From assembly GCA_003577315.1 (NCBI GenBank), contig QEVK01000020.1, positions 1 to 62,534 on the forward strand: a stretch of DNA of 62,534 bases. Direction: 5' to 3'. Position 1 is the first letter of the stretch. Each line of letters starts with the position of its first letter. The notes under the pieces are model-generated. The model was not told where the DNA came from. It did not search any database and saw only the letters and a program-made list of their open reading frames with translations. A program made the position numbers and the translations under genes. This document shows positions 9,669 to 17,980 of this stretch, piece by piece. The DNA is from Hyphomicrobiales bacterium (GTDB lineage: Bacteria > Pseudomonadota > Alphaproteobacteria > Rhizobiales > Rhizobiaceae).

Positions 9669-9695
9669 GGACGGCCGGTTTCGCGCCGGCCGTCC
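9669..9695. terminator. Strong hairpin between convergent paaX-like and proX genes
   Basis: GGACGGCCGG, loop TTTCGCG, CCGGCCGTCC: a perfect 10-bp stem directly behind the plus-strand stop. No U-tract, so it may act as a Rho-assisted or bidirectional 3' end structure. A 12-base tandem repeat GTCCGGCTCAGT (9724-9735 and 9737-9748) follows and overlaps the proX stop. Confidence 0.5.
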
Positions 9696-9743
9696 GTCGC
9701 CGCCCGCCCCGGTCCGGCCCAATGTCCGGCTCAGTGGTCCGGC

Positions 9744-10778
9744 TCAGTCGGCGGCCGCCTTCGCGGCCTCGATCCAGCCGTCGAACGTCGCCTGGTTGGC
9801 CCTGATCCACTCGTCGGCCTGGCGCTCGAGGTCGGCGGGCTTGCTCTCGCCCTTATACATCTGCGCGTTCTGGGCGAAGATGTCCTCGAGCGGGATGCTC
9901 ATCTCCTCGAACAGCTTCCGCGCCGCCGGGTTGGCGTCGAGGAAGGCGTTGTTGGCCACGACCTGGATGTCGTTGGCCGGCCAGCCCATCTGGCAGGGAT
10001 CGTCGGCGCAGCCCTTGACGCCGGGGATGGCGGTGTGCGCCTCCATCTCCTTCTGGTCGGCCGGCAGGTTCGCCTCCTGGACCTGGAGCCACACCACGTC
10101 CTCGCCGGGCTTGAGCAGGCCCACGGTCCAGTTCGGCGTCCAGGTGTAGAAGAAGATCGGCTTGCCCTGCTCGTAGCGGCTGATGGCGTCGGCCATCGAG
10201 GCCGAATAGGCCGCCTGGATCTGCTGGACGGTGTCGTTGAGCCCGTAGGCCTGCATCTGGTGGGTGATGGTCAGCTCGCAGCCCCAGCCGGGCGGGCAGG
10301 CGACGAGGTCGGCCTTGCCGTCGCCATTGTCGTCGAACAGCTTCGCCACTTCGGGCTTCCTGAAGTCCTCGACATATCTGACGCCGCTGGCCTCGGCCGT
10401 CTTCCTGTCGATCAGGTAGCCCTGAAGCGCGCCGCCCCTGGCGACGTAGCCGACGGTGCTGGCCTTGTCCTTGATGTCCTCCAGATAGGTGTTGTGGAGC
10501 GGGAACCAGCCGCTCGCCCAGAAGTCCATGTCGCCCTGCGCCAGCGCCTGGTAGAAGGGCGGGTTGTCGAGCGCCATCGGGCCCTCGACCGTGTAGCCCA
10601 GCGCCTCCATCGCCTTCTTGTAGATCTGCGCCTGGAACCATTCGGTGTCCCAGGTCGGCTGGCCGAGCTTCACGGTCTTGCCTTCCCCGGGCAGGGACTG
10701 CGCGTGAAGCGGCGCGGCGCAAAGCATCAGCGCCGCCAGGGCGAGGCCCGCGCCCGTCATCGATCTGCCAACAGCCAT
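9744..10778 (-). CDS. proX: Glycine betaine/proline-betaine ABC transporter substrate-binding protein ProX
   Basis: Periplasmic binding protein, 344 residues. Signal peptide MAVGRSMTGAGLALAALM then ending near LHAQ. Mature part shows the ProX/OpuAC aromatic pattern: GQPTWDTEWFQAQIYKKAM, DFWASGWFPLHNTYLE, CPPGWGCELT and FFYTWTPNWTVG. Two cysteine pairs (ACPPGWGC and CADDPC) may form disulfides. I chose the start at 10778, which has GGGAGAACGG before it and begins at the signal peptide, rather than the in-frame ATG at 10841, which would add 21 basic residues. Last gene of proVWX; likely binds quaternary amines such as glycine betaine or stachydrine. Confidence 0.9.
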   Translation of the reverse strand: MAVGRSMTGAGLALAALMLCAAPLHAQSLPGEGKTVKLGQPTWDTEWFQAQIYKKAMEALGYTVEGPMALDNPPFYQALAQGDMDFWASGWFPLHNTYLEDIKDKASTVGYVARGGALQGYLIDRKTAEASGVRYVEDFRKPEVAKLFDDNGDGKADLVACPPGWGCELTITHQMQAYGLNDTVQQIQAAYSASMADAISRYEQGKPIFFYTWTPNWTVGLLKPGEDVVWLQVQEANLPADQKEMEAHTAIPGVKGCADDPCQMGWPANDIQVVANNAFLDANPAARKLFEEMSIPLEDIFAQNAQMYKGESKPADLERQADEWIRANQATFDGWIEAAKAAAD

Positions 10779-10841
10779 TTCCGTTCTCCCTTTTGTCGCC
10801 GCGCCGCGCGCGGCCCTGCGTCGTCGTTCATGCCCTTGCAT

Positions 10842-11783
10842 TCATGCCTGCGAGAGGGGTTCGGCCGCCGCGTCCTTTCTGCGGCGCGAGGGGCTGCGCC
10901 GCCTTGCCGCCGGGTCGGCGTTGCCCAGCGCCTGCGTCACCCGGTCGAGGATGATCGCCATCAGCACGATGCCGAGGCCGCCGATGCCGGCATAGCCGAT
11001 GTCGAGCCGGCCGAGGCCGGTATAGACGGTCAGCCCCAGCCCGCCGGCGCCGATCAGCGCGCCGATCACCGCCATGGACAGCGCCAGCATCAGCGTCTGG
11101 TTGACGCCGGTCATGATGGTGCGCAGGGCCAGCGGAAGCTGGATCTCCCACAGGATCTGCCGGCGCGTCGAGCCGAAGGCGTGGCCGGCCTCGACCAGCT
11201 CGCCCTGCACCTGGCGGATGCCCAGGTCGGTCAGCCGCACCAGCGGCGGCAGCGCGAAGATGATGGTGGCGATCACCGCCGGCACCATGCCGACGCCGAA
11301 CAGCATGACGATGGGCACCAGATAGACGAAGGAGGGGATGGTCTGCATCACGTCGAGCACCGGGCGGATCAGCGCCGCGGTGCGGTCGCTGCGCGCCGCC
11401 GCGATGCCGAGCGGGATGCCGACGACGATGCAGAACACCACCGCCGTGACGATCATGGCCAACGTCACCATGGTCTCGCGCCAGATGCCGATCCAGTCGA
11501 GCAGCACCAGCGAGACGAGCGTGAACAGCGCCACCCCGCGCCCGCCCCAGCGCCACGCCGCCGCCACGGCCAGCGCCACGATGACGGCGAAGGGCACCGC
11601 CAGAAGCAGGCCCTGCAAGCCGTCGAGCACCCGCGCGATCGGCCATTGCAGCGCGCGGAAGAAGGGCCGCAGCGTCGGCACGAGCCAGTCGCGCACCGCC
11701 GACTGGATCCAGGCGTCGAGCGGCAGGGTGCCCCAGTAGGAGGGCCGCAGCGCGTCGGTCAGCGTCTCGAATGCCATCGTCAT
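10842..11783 (-). CDS. proW: Glycine betaine/proline ABC transporter permease ProW
   Basis: Inner-membrane permease of 313 residues. An N-terminal soluble and first-helix part is followed by the binding-protein-dependent transport fold: RPVLDVMQTIPSFVYLVPIV, then the EAA-type loop VEAGHAFGSTRRQILWEIQL and the C-terminal GAGGLGLTVYTGLGRLDIG. Overlaps proV by four bases (ATGA at 11783). A second ATG (MAFETL) two codons downstream is also possible. Partners are ProV and ProX. Confidence 0.92.
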   Translation of the reverse strand: MTMAFETLTDALRPSYWGTLPLDAWIQSAVRDWLVPTLRPFFRALQWPIARVLDGLQGLLLAVPFAVIVALAVAAAWRWGGRGVALFTLVSLVLLDWIGIWRETMVTLAMIVTAVVFCIVVGIPLGIAAARSDRTAALIRPVLDVMQTIPSFVYLVPIVMLFGVGMVPAVIATIIFALPPLVRLTDLGIRQVQGELVEAGHAFGSTRRQILWEIQLPLALRTIMTGVNQTLMLALSMAVIGALIGAGGLGLTVYTGLGRLDIGYAGIGGLGIVLMAIILDRVTQALGNADPAARRRSPSRRRKDAAAEPLSQA

Positions 11784-12874
11784 GCCCTTTCCCGTTGCGG
11801 CGCGGCGCAGAGCGCGGCCGTCACGTCGGCGGCCCGGACCACGCCCTCGGGCCGGCCGGCGGCGTCCAGCACCACGACCGGCCGCGACGCGCCGACGGTG
11901 GCGAAGACCTCGTGCAGCAGGCGGCCGCCGTCGACCGCCTCCGCGCCCTCCGCCATCAGCGCCGCGATCGCGGCGGCGTCGGCCGGCTGGCGGATCGCCG
12001 CGCGCAGCGGCAGCACGCGGCCGCGGTCGATGTCGCGGGTGAAGGCCGCGACATAGTCGTCGGCCGGGTCGAGCACGATGTCGGCCGGCCGGCCGACCTG
12101 GGCGAAGCGGCCGTCCTTCATCACCGCCACGCGGCTGCCCAGCGTCAGCGCCTCGTTCAGGTCGTGGGTGATGAAGATGATGGTGGTGCGGTAGTGGCGC
12201 TGCAACTCGACCAGCTCGGCCTGCATGTCGCGCCTGATCAGCGGGTCGAGCGCCGAGAACGGCTCGTCCATCAACAGGATCTCGGGGTCGAGCGCCAGCG
12301 CCCGGGCAAGGCCCACGCGCTGCTGCATGCCGCCGGAAAGGTCGGACGGGTAGCGGTCGGCCCAGTCGGCGAGGCCGACGCCGGCCAGCGTCTTCAGCGC
12401 CCTGGCGCGGCGCTCGGGCTTCGCCAGCCCGCGCATCTTCAGCCCGTATTCGACGTTCTCGGCCACGGTGCGGTGCGGCAGGAGAGCGAAATGCTGGAAG
12501 ACCATGGTGATCTTCTCCAGCCTGAGCGCCCGCAGCCGCTCCTGCGAGGCGGCGACGATGTCCTCGCCGTCGATCTCGATCGCGCCCTGCGTCGGCTCCT
12601 GCAATCGGTTGAGGCAGCGCACCAGCGTCGACTTGCCCGAGCCGGACAGGCCCATGACCACGAAGATCTCGCCGGCGTCGACCGAGAACGAGACGTCGTT
12701 GACGGCCAGCACCGCGCCGGTGCGCTCCAGGATCTCGGCCTTGGTGGCGCCGGCGCGGGCAAGCGCCAGCGCCTCGGCCGAACCCGCCCCGAACGTCTTC
12801 GACAGGCCGCGCACCTCGATCCGCCTGGCCCCGGGGCCGTCACCGGCGCTGCGGGCTGCCGGCGCGCCGTGCAT
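11780..12874 (-). CDS. proV: Glycine betaine/proline ABC transporter ATP-binding protein ProV
   Basis: ATPase of 364 residues. Walker A GLSGSGKST lies near residue 75, the signature LSGGMQQRVGLARALA in the middle and Walker B ILLMDEPFSALDP. The C-terminal roughly 90 residues form a CBS-like region (PVVVLDAAGRPEGVVRAADV), which in OpuA/ProV proteins senses ionic strength. Before the ATPase core there is a linker (ALARAGATKAEILERTG) typical of ProV. First gene of proVWX. The ATG at 12874 has no GGAG-type site; a G-run in a hairpin 9 bases upstream is the only candidate. Confidence 0.92.
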   Translation of the reverse strand: MHGAPAARSAGDGPGARRIEVRGLSKTFGAGSAEALALARAGATKAEILERTGAVLAVNDVSFSVDAGEIFVVMGLSGSGKSTLVRCLNRLQEPTQGAIEIDGEDIVAASQERLRALRLEKITMVFQHFALLPHRTVAENVEYGLKMRGLAKPERRARALKTLAGVGLADWADRYPSDLSGGMQQRVGLARALALDPEILLMDEPFSALDPLIRRDMQAELVELQRHYRTTIIFITHDLNEALTLGSRVAVMKDGRFAQVGRPADIVLDPADDYVAAFTRDIDRGRVLPLRAAIRQPADAAAIAALMAEGAEAVDGGRLLHEVFATVGASRPVVVLDAAGRPEGVVRAADVTAALCAAPQRERA

Positions 12875-12878
12875 CAGG

Positions 12879-12906
12879 AAAAGCCCCCGACGGGAGGACG
12901 GGGGGC
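12879..12906 (-). promoter_or_regulatory. Hairpin with T-run over the proV ribosome site
   Basis: On the minus strand GCCCCC (12906-12901), a 12-base loop, GGGGGC (12888-12883), then TTTT (12882-12879) and the proV ATG at 12874. It resembles an intrinsic terminator or attenuator, and the 3' arm is the only G-rich stretch able to serve as a ribosome site. The role is inferred from position. Confidence 0.35.
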
Positions 12907-13086
12907 GGCAAGACGGGGCGCGGGGAAAGGGGGCGCGGCGGGGCGGACCCGCCGGGCCGCGGGCGGCCCGGCCGTCCCGAGCGCGGCTTTCGCGGCGTTG
13001 CGCATGCTTCCTCCACCCTCGTCCTGCGCCGGCACCCTTTCTGGGAAGTCATGATTTCAAGCAGCGAGCCGGCTTGTAAACTGCAC

Positions 13087-13102
13087 CGCCGCGAATGCGG
13101 CG
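13087..13102 (-). terminator. Possible terminator behind the LysR gene
   Basis: CGCCGC-ATTC-GCGGCG on the minus strand, 8 bases after the lysR stop and followed by CAGTTT, a weak U-run. A wider inverted repeat GAAGTCATG / CATGACTTC (13045-13053 and 13103-13111) brackets it; the right arm overlaps the lysR stop codon. Confidence 0.4.
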
Positions 13103-13109
13103 CATGACT

Positions 13110-14141
13110 TCAGGTAATGCCAGGCGCGGCGGACGACCCCGCGGCGACGCCGGGCCGGACCCGGGGCGCGACCGCCCCGGCCCGGCTGTCGGCCCGTGCG
13201 TCGGCCCGGCTGTCGGAACGCCGCCGGATCGGCGGCAGCTCGCCGGTCTCGGCGCGGATCCAGCGCAGGAAGGCCTCGACCTGCGGCCTGGCGGCGTGGT
13301 CGCGCTTCAGCACCACGTAGTAGGCCTCGCGGGTGCGCAGCGATTCCGCCGACACGCGCACGAGCTGGTTGGAGCGGATCAGGTCGCGCACCAGCCGGTC
13401 CCAGCCGAGCGCGATGCCCTCGCCGCGCATGGCGGCATGGATGGCGTCGGTGTAGAAGTTGCAGCTGAGCGTGACGTTGCGCGCCGCGCCGCTGTGGCCG
13501 AAGGCGGAGAGCCACCGCTCCCAGCCGGTCCAGGACGGGTCCTGCGAGTCGCTGGCGATCAGGTTGTGGCGGGCGAGGTCGGCGACGCAGTCGGGCGAGC
13601 CGTGGCGCTCGAGATAGCCGGGGCTGCACACGGGGAAGACGTCGTCGTTGAACAGGGCGATGGCCTTGCCGTCCGGCCAGCGGCCCTCGCCGTAGCGGAT
13701 GGCGACGTCGATGTCCTCGCGCGCCAGGTTCACGGCGTTGTCCTGGGTGACGATCTTGAGCCTGACCTCGGGGTTGGCGCGGCGGAAGTCGAAGATCTTC
13801 GGCAGCAGCCAGAAATGCGAGAAGGCGACCGAGGCGGCGATGACCAGCTCGCCCGGCCCGGTCTCGTCGGCGATCTCCTGCACCGTGCGGGCGATGATGC
13901 CGAGCGCCTCCGACATCGACTTCGACAGCGCGTGGCCGCGCTCGGTCAGCTCGATGGAGCGGTGCAGCCGGCGGAACAGCGCAAAGCCCAGCGTCGCCTC
14001 CAGCGCCTGCACCTGGCGGCTCACCGCCGCCTGGGTGATGCCCAGCTCCGAGGCCGCCCGGGTGAAGCTCGCCTGCCTGGCCGCGGCCTCGAACACGACC
14101 AGCGAGGTCATCGACGGAAGCTGCCGGCGGAATCCAGACAT
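13110..14141 (-). CDS. LysR-family transcriptional regulator (GcvA-like)
   Basis: 343 residues. N-terminal winged HTH about residues 8-67 (LVVFEAAARQASFTRAASEL then GITQAAVSRQVQALEATLGF), followed by the two-lobed LysR substrate domain (ELVIAASVAFSHFWLLPKIF; INLARE-type ligand loop NAVNLAREDIDVAIRYGEG). GcvA-like members control glycine and betaine metabolism. Divergent from the MttB-like gene, so it probably activates the methyltransferase/demethylase pair. The last 35 or so residues (RRRSDSRADARADSRAG and on) are a low-complexity tail beyond the usual LysR end, partly coded by a 15-bp direct repeat at 13178-13192 and 13202-13216. Confidence 0.85.
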   Translation of the reverse strand: MSGFRRQLPSMTSLVVFEAAARQASFTRAASELGITQAAVSRQVQALEATLGFALFRRLHRSIELTERGHALSKSMSEALGIIARTVQEIADETGPGELVIAASVAFSHFWLLPKIFDFRRANPEVRLKIVTQDNAVNLAREDIDVAIRYGEGRWPDGKAIALFNDDVFPVCSPGYLERHGSPDCVADLARHNLIASDSQDPSWTGWERWLSAFGHSGAARNVTLSCNFYTDAIHAAMRGEGIALGWDRLVRDLIRSNQLVRVSAESLRTREAYYVVLKRDHAARPQVEAFLRWIRAETGELPPIRRRSDSRADARADSRAGAVAPRVRPGVAAGSSAAPGIT

Positions 14142-14154
14142 GAGCCTGCCTCAT

Positions 14155-14199
14155 GCGTAACGTGTGAAAAAGTGCCGTTGACGCCAGTATCGCATAACG
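14155..14199. promoter_or_regulatory. Candidate LysR operator/promoter region
   Basis: The divergent intergenic region holds GCGTAACG (14155-14162) and GCATAACG (14192-14199), a direct repeat 37 bases apart, with TTGACG at 14178-14183 between them. AT content is higher than around it. Consistent with a LysR-controlled divergent promoter; no experimental basis. Confidence 0.35.
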
Positions 14200-14260
14200 G
14201 ATGCTCATGCGCAGCGGCTTTTGCCGACCATCGCCGTCGCAAACGGGAAAGGGGCACGCC

Positions 14261-15823
14261 ATGGATGTCGTCGCGGCAAGCGAAGGCAGCGCCGCCCGCC
14301 GCCGCGAGCGCGGCGGGCGCGCCGCGCGGCGCGAGCAGCGCGCGCATCCCGCGCAGGGGCTCGGCCGGCCCTATATCGTGCGCAACATCCCGCCCTACGA
14401 CGTCTTGTCGGAGGAAAGCCTCGCCCGCATCGAGGCGGCGGCCGACCGCATCCTGGAGGAGATCGGCATCGAGTTCCGCGACGACCCGGTGGCGCTCGAC
14501 CACTGGAAGCGGGCGGGCGCCAGGGTGGACGGCGTTCTGGTGCGCTTCGGCAAGGGCCTGCTGCGCGACATCCTCAAGACCGCGCCGGCGCGCTTTACCC
14601 AGCATGCGCGCAACCCGGCGCGCTCGGTCGAGATCGGCGGCAATGCGGTGGTGTTCTCGCCGGCCTACGGCTCGCCCTTCGTCATGGACCTCGACCGCGG
14701 CCGCCGCTACGGCACCATCGAGGACTTCGAGAACTTCGTGAAGCTGGCGCAGTCCTCGCCGTGGCTGCACCATTCCGGCGGCACGATCTGCGAGCCGGTC
14801 GACGTGCCGGTCAACAAGCGCCACCTCGACATGGTCTACAGCCACATCAGATATTCCGACCGCGCCTTCATGGGCTCGGTGACGGCGGAAAGCCGCGCCG
14901 AGGATTCCATCGCCATGGCGCGCATCGTCTTCGGCGAGGCGTTCTGCGAGGAGAACTGCGTCATCCTCGGCAATGTCAACGTCAACTCGCCGCTGGTGTG
15001 GGACGGCACGATGACGCTGGCGCTGCGCGCCTATGCGCGGGCCAACCAGGCGGCGGTGGTGGTGCCGTTCATCCTCGGCGGCGCCATGGGGCCGGTGACG
15101 AATGCCGGCGCCATCGCCCAGTCGCTGGCCGAGACCATGGCCGGCTGCGCGCTCGCCCAGCTCGAGCGCCCCGGCGCGCCGGTGATCTTCGGCAACTTCC
15201 TGTCGTCGATGTCGCTGCGCTCGGGCGCGCCGACCTTCGGCACGCCCGAGCCGGCCATCGGCTCGATGGTGGTGGGCCAGCTCGCCCGCCGGCTGAGCCT
15301 GCCGCTCCGGTGCTCGGGCAACTTCACCACCTCCAAGCTGCCCGACGCCCAGGCGATGAACGAGGGCACGATGTCGATGCTGGCGGCCGTGCATTGCGGG
15401 GCCAACTTCATCCTGCATTCGGCCGGCTTCCTCGACGGGCTGCTTTCCATGTCCTACGAGAAGTTCGTCATGGACGCCGATTTCTGCGGCGCGCTGCACA
15501 CCTATCTCGACGGGGTCAGGATCGACGACAACCAGCTCGCCCTCGACGCCTTCGCCGAGGTCGGGCCCGGCCGCCATTTCTTCGGCTGCGCCCACACCAT
15601 GGCCAATTACGAGACCGCCTTCTGGGATTCGCAGGTCGCCGACACCGAATCCTTCGAGAAATGGCAGGCGGCGGGCGGCGAGGACGCCGCCGCCCGCGCC
15701 AACCGGCGCTGGAAGCAGGCGCTGGCCGAATACGAGGCCCCGCCGCTCGACGAGGCGGTGGACGAGGCGCTTCGCGACTTCATGGCGCGCCGCAAGGCGG
15801 CGGTGGAGGATGCGTGGTACTGA
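14261..15823 (+). CDS. MttB-like (non-pyrrolysine) trimethylamine methyltransferase family protein
   Basis: 520-residue member of the MttB superfamily, TIM-barrel methyltransferases that move a methyl group from a quaternary or tertiary amine to a corrinoid protein. Family blocks visible: EAAADRILEEIGIEFRDDP near the N-terminus, YGTIEDFENFVKLAQ, VGQLARRLSLPLRCSGNFTT and GANFILHSAGFLDGLLSMSY, FEKWQAAGGEDAAARANRRW. The frame is open without an internal TAG, so it is not a pyrrolysine enzyme; characterised non-Pyl relatives demethylate glycine betaine, proline betaine or carnitine. Start at 14261 follows GGGAAAGGGG; an in-frame ATG at 14201 lacks a site. Followed 16 bases later by a StcD-like demethylase; proVWX is close. 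No corrinoid-protein gene is seen in the window. Confidence 0.85.
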   Translation: MDVVAASEGSAARRRERGGRAARREQRAHPAQGLGRPYIVRNIPPYDVLSEESLARIEAAADRILEEIGIEFRDDPVALDHWKRAGARVDGVLVRFGKGLLRDILKTAPARFTQHARNPARSVEIGGNAVVFSPAYGSPFVMDLDRGRRYGTIEDFENFVKLAQSSPWLHHSGGTICEPVDVPVNKRHLDMVYSHIRYSDRAFMGSVTAESRAEDSIAMARIVFGEAFCEENCVILGNVNVNSPLVWDGTMTLALRAYARANQAAVVVPFILGGAMGPVTNAGAIAQSLAETMAGCALAQLERPGAPVIFGNFLSSMSLRSGAPTFGTPEPAIGSMVVGQLARRLSLPLRCSGNFTTSKLPDAQAMNEGTMSMLAAVHCGANFILHSAGFLDGLLSMSYEKFVMDADFCGALHTYLDGVRIDDNQLALDAFAEVGPGRHFFGCAHTMANYETAFWDSQVADTESFEKWQAAGGEDAAARANRRWKQALAEYEAPPLDEAVDEALRDFMARRKAAVEDAWY

Positions 15824-15839
15824 GACCGGGGAAAAGGGC

Positions 15840-17894
15840 ATGACGGCGACGACCGGCGGCGACCCGCTGCTTCGACCCTACCGGCTCAGGCACCTGACGC
15901 TGAAGAACCGCGTCATGTCGACCAGCCACGAGCCGGCCTATTCCGAAGACGGCATGCCGAAGGAGCGCTACCGGCTCTACCACGCGGAAAAGGCGAAGGG
16001 CGGCATGGCGCTGACCATGACGGCGGGCTCGGCCGTGGTGTCGCGCGACAGCCCGCCCGCCTTCGGCAACCTGCACGCCTTTCGCGACGAGATCGTGCCG
16101 TGGCTCGCCGAGCTTGCCGACGCCTGCCACGAGCACGACTGCAAGGTGATGATCCAGCTCACGCATCTGGGCCGCCGCACGGGCTGGAACAGGGCCGACT
16201 GGCTGCCGGTGCTGGCGCCGTCGGGCGTGCGCGAGCCGGCGCACCGCGCCTTCCCCAAGGCCGCCGAGGACTGGGACATCGGCCGCGTCGTCGCCGACTA
16301 CGCCGCCGCCGCCCAGCGCATGCAGGCGGCCGGCCTCGACGGCATCGAGCTCGAGGCCTACGGCCATCTGATGGATTCGTTCTGGTCGCCGGCCACCAAC
16401 CGCCGCGACGACGAGTACAATGGCGGGCTCGACGACCGGCTGCGCTTCACCTTTCGCGTCCTCGACGCGGTGCGGAAAGCGGTAGGCGAGGATTTCGTCG
16501 TCGGCATCCGCATGGTGGCCGACGAGGACATGGCGACCGGCCTGTCCAGGGAGGAAGGGGTGGAGATCGCGCGGCGTCTGGCGCGCTCGGGCAAGGTCGA
16601 TTTCCTCAACATCATCCGCGGCACCATCGAGACCGACGCGGCGCTGACCCGCGTCATCCCGATCTCCGGCATGCGCTCGGCCCCGCATCTCGACTTCGCC
16701 GGCGAGGTGCGGGCGGCGACCGGCTTTCCCGTGTTCCACGCCGCGCGCATCGCCGACGTGGCCACCGCCCGCCACGCCATCGCCAGCGGCAAGCTCGACA
16801 TGGTCGGCATGACGCGGCCGCACATCGCCGACCCGCACATCGTCGCCAAGGTGATGGCCGGCGAGGAGCACCGCATCCGCCCCTGCGTCGGCGCCACCTA
16901 CTGCCTCGACCGCATCTACGAGGGCGGCGAGGCGCTGTGCATCCACAACGCCGCGACCGGGCGCGAGGCGACGATCCCGCACGTCATCTCCCGCACGGAC
17001 GGACCCTTGCGCAAGGTCGTCGTCGTCGGCGCCGGCCCGGCGGGGCTGGAAGCGGCGCGGGTGGCGGCCGAGCGCGGCCATGCCGTCACCGTGCTGGAGG
17101 CGGCGGGCCAGGCCGGCGGCCAAATCCGGCTCGCCGCGCGCAACCCGCGCCGCCGCGAGCTGATCGGCATCGTCGACTGGCGGCTGGCCGAGCTGGAGCG
17201 GCTCGGCGTCGACGTCCGCTACGGCGTCTGGGCCGAGGCCGGGGACGTCGCCGCGCTCTTTCCCGACGCGGTGATCGTGGCCACCGGCGGCCTGCCGCAG
17301 CCCCCGCCGCTCGAAGCCGGCGCCGACCTCGTCGTGTCGAGCTGGGACATCCTGTCGGGCGCGGTCAGGCCGGCGGGAGACGTGCTGCTCTACGACGACA
17401 ATGGCGGGCACCAGGGCATGAGCGCGGCCGAGACGATCGCCAATGCCGGCGCGCGGCTGGAGCTGGTCTCGCCCGAGCGCTTCTTCGCGCCGGAAATGGG
17501 CGGCATGAACCACGTGCCCTATATGGCGGCCTTCCACGAGAAGGGCGTGCGCGTCACCATCAACACGCGCGTCAGGGCCGTGCATCGCGACGGCAACGCG
17601 CTTTCCGTCACGCTCGCCTCCGACTTCGCGCGCGGCTGGCGCGAGGAGCGCCGCGTCGACCAGGTGGTGGTCGAGCACGGCACCGCGCCGCTGGACGCGC
17701 TCTATTTCGCGCTCAAGCCCCTGTCGAAGAACCTCGGCGCAATCGACTACGAGGCGCTGGTGGCGGGCGGCGATCCGTTCCCCGCGCGCCGGCCCGACGG
17801 CGCCTTCACGCTGCTGCGCATCGGCGACGCGGTGGCCTCGCGCAACATCCACGCCGCCATCTATGACGGCATCCGCTTTGCGCTGAGGCTGTAG
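15840..17894 (+). CDS. NADH:flavin oxidoreductase, trimethylamine dehydrogenase/StcD-like (N-methylproline demethylase type)
   Basis: 684 residues: an N-terminal old-yellow-enzyme TIM barrel (about 1-370; [20 protein letters not shown], then [20 protein letters not shown]) and a C-terminal FAD/NAD domain ([20 protein letters not shown]). The family includes trimethylamine and dimethylamine dehydrogenases, dienoyl-CoA reductase and StcD, which demethylates N-methylproline in rhizobial stachydrine use. The Fe-S cluster segment reads C349-VG-A352-TY-C355 ... C367; the second of the four usual cysteines is Ala. Start at 15840 follows GGGGAAAAGG; an in-frame ATG at 15810 lies inside the previous gene. 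Probably works on amines brought in by ProVWX, with the MttB-like neighbour. Confidence 0.85.
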   Translation: MTATTGGDPLLRPYRLRHLTLKNRVMSTSHEPAYSEDGMPKERYRLYHAEKAKGGMALTMTAGSAVVSRDSPPAFGNLHAFRDEIVPWLAELADACHEHDCKVMIQLTHLGRRTGWNRADWLPVLAPSGVREPAHRAFPKAAEDWDIGRVVADYAAAAQRMQAAGLDGIELEAYGHLMDSFWSPATNRRDDEYNGGLDDRLRFTFRVLDAVRKAVGEDFVVGIRMVADEDMATGLSREEGVEIARRLARSGKVDFLNIIRGTIETDAALTRVIPISGMRSAPHLDFAGEVRAATGFPVFHAARIADVATARHAIASGKLDMVGMTRPHIADPHIVAKVMAGEEHRIRPCVGATYCLDRIYEGGEALCIHNAATGREATIPHVISRTDGPLRKVVVVGAGPAGLEAARVAAERGHAVTVLEAAGQAGGQIRLAARNPRRRELIGIVDWRLAELERLGVDVRYGVWAEAGDVAALFPDAVIVATGGLPQPPPLEAGADLVVSSWDILSGAVRPAGDVLLYDDNGGHQGMSAAETIANAGARLELVSPERFFAPEMGGMNHVPYMAAFHEKGVRVTINTRVRAVHRDGNALSVTLASDFARGWREERRVDQVVVEHGTAPLDALYFALKPLSKNLGAIDYEALVAGGDPFPARRPDGAFTLLRIGDAVASRNIHAAIYDGIRFALRL

Positions 17895-17980
17895 AAAACC
17901 GCGGCCGCGAGGCGGTTCGGGGTTCGCGCCCGCCGCGGCGGCGACTATGGTCGCGCACCCGCAACGATTCCGGAACGGAC

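Noticed and set aside
9117..12056. 979-codon open frame on the plus strand across the PaaX-like gene, proX and proW
   Set aside because: Translation is low-complexity Arg/His/Asp-rich without domain; it crosses three well-supported genes and two strands of evidence.
14261..15823. Possible pyrrolysine (in-frame TAG) in the MttB-like gene
   Set aside because: The frame is open throughout without amber codon, so it belongs to the non-pyrrolysine group.
15780..17852. 690-codon open frame opposite the StcD-like gene
   Set aside because: Shadow frame; GC-rich third positions remove stop codons from the complementary strand. No family resemblance.
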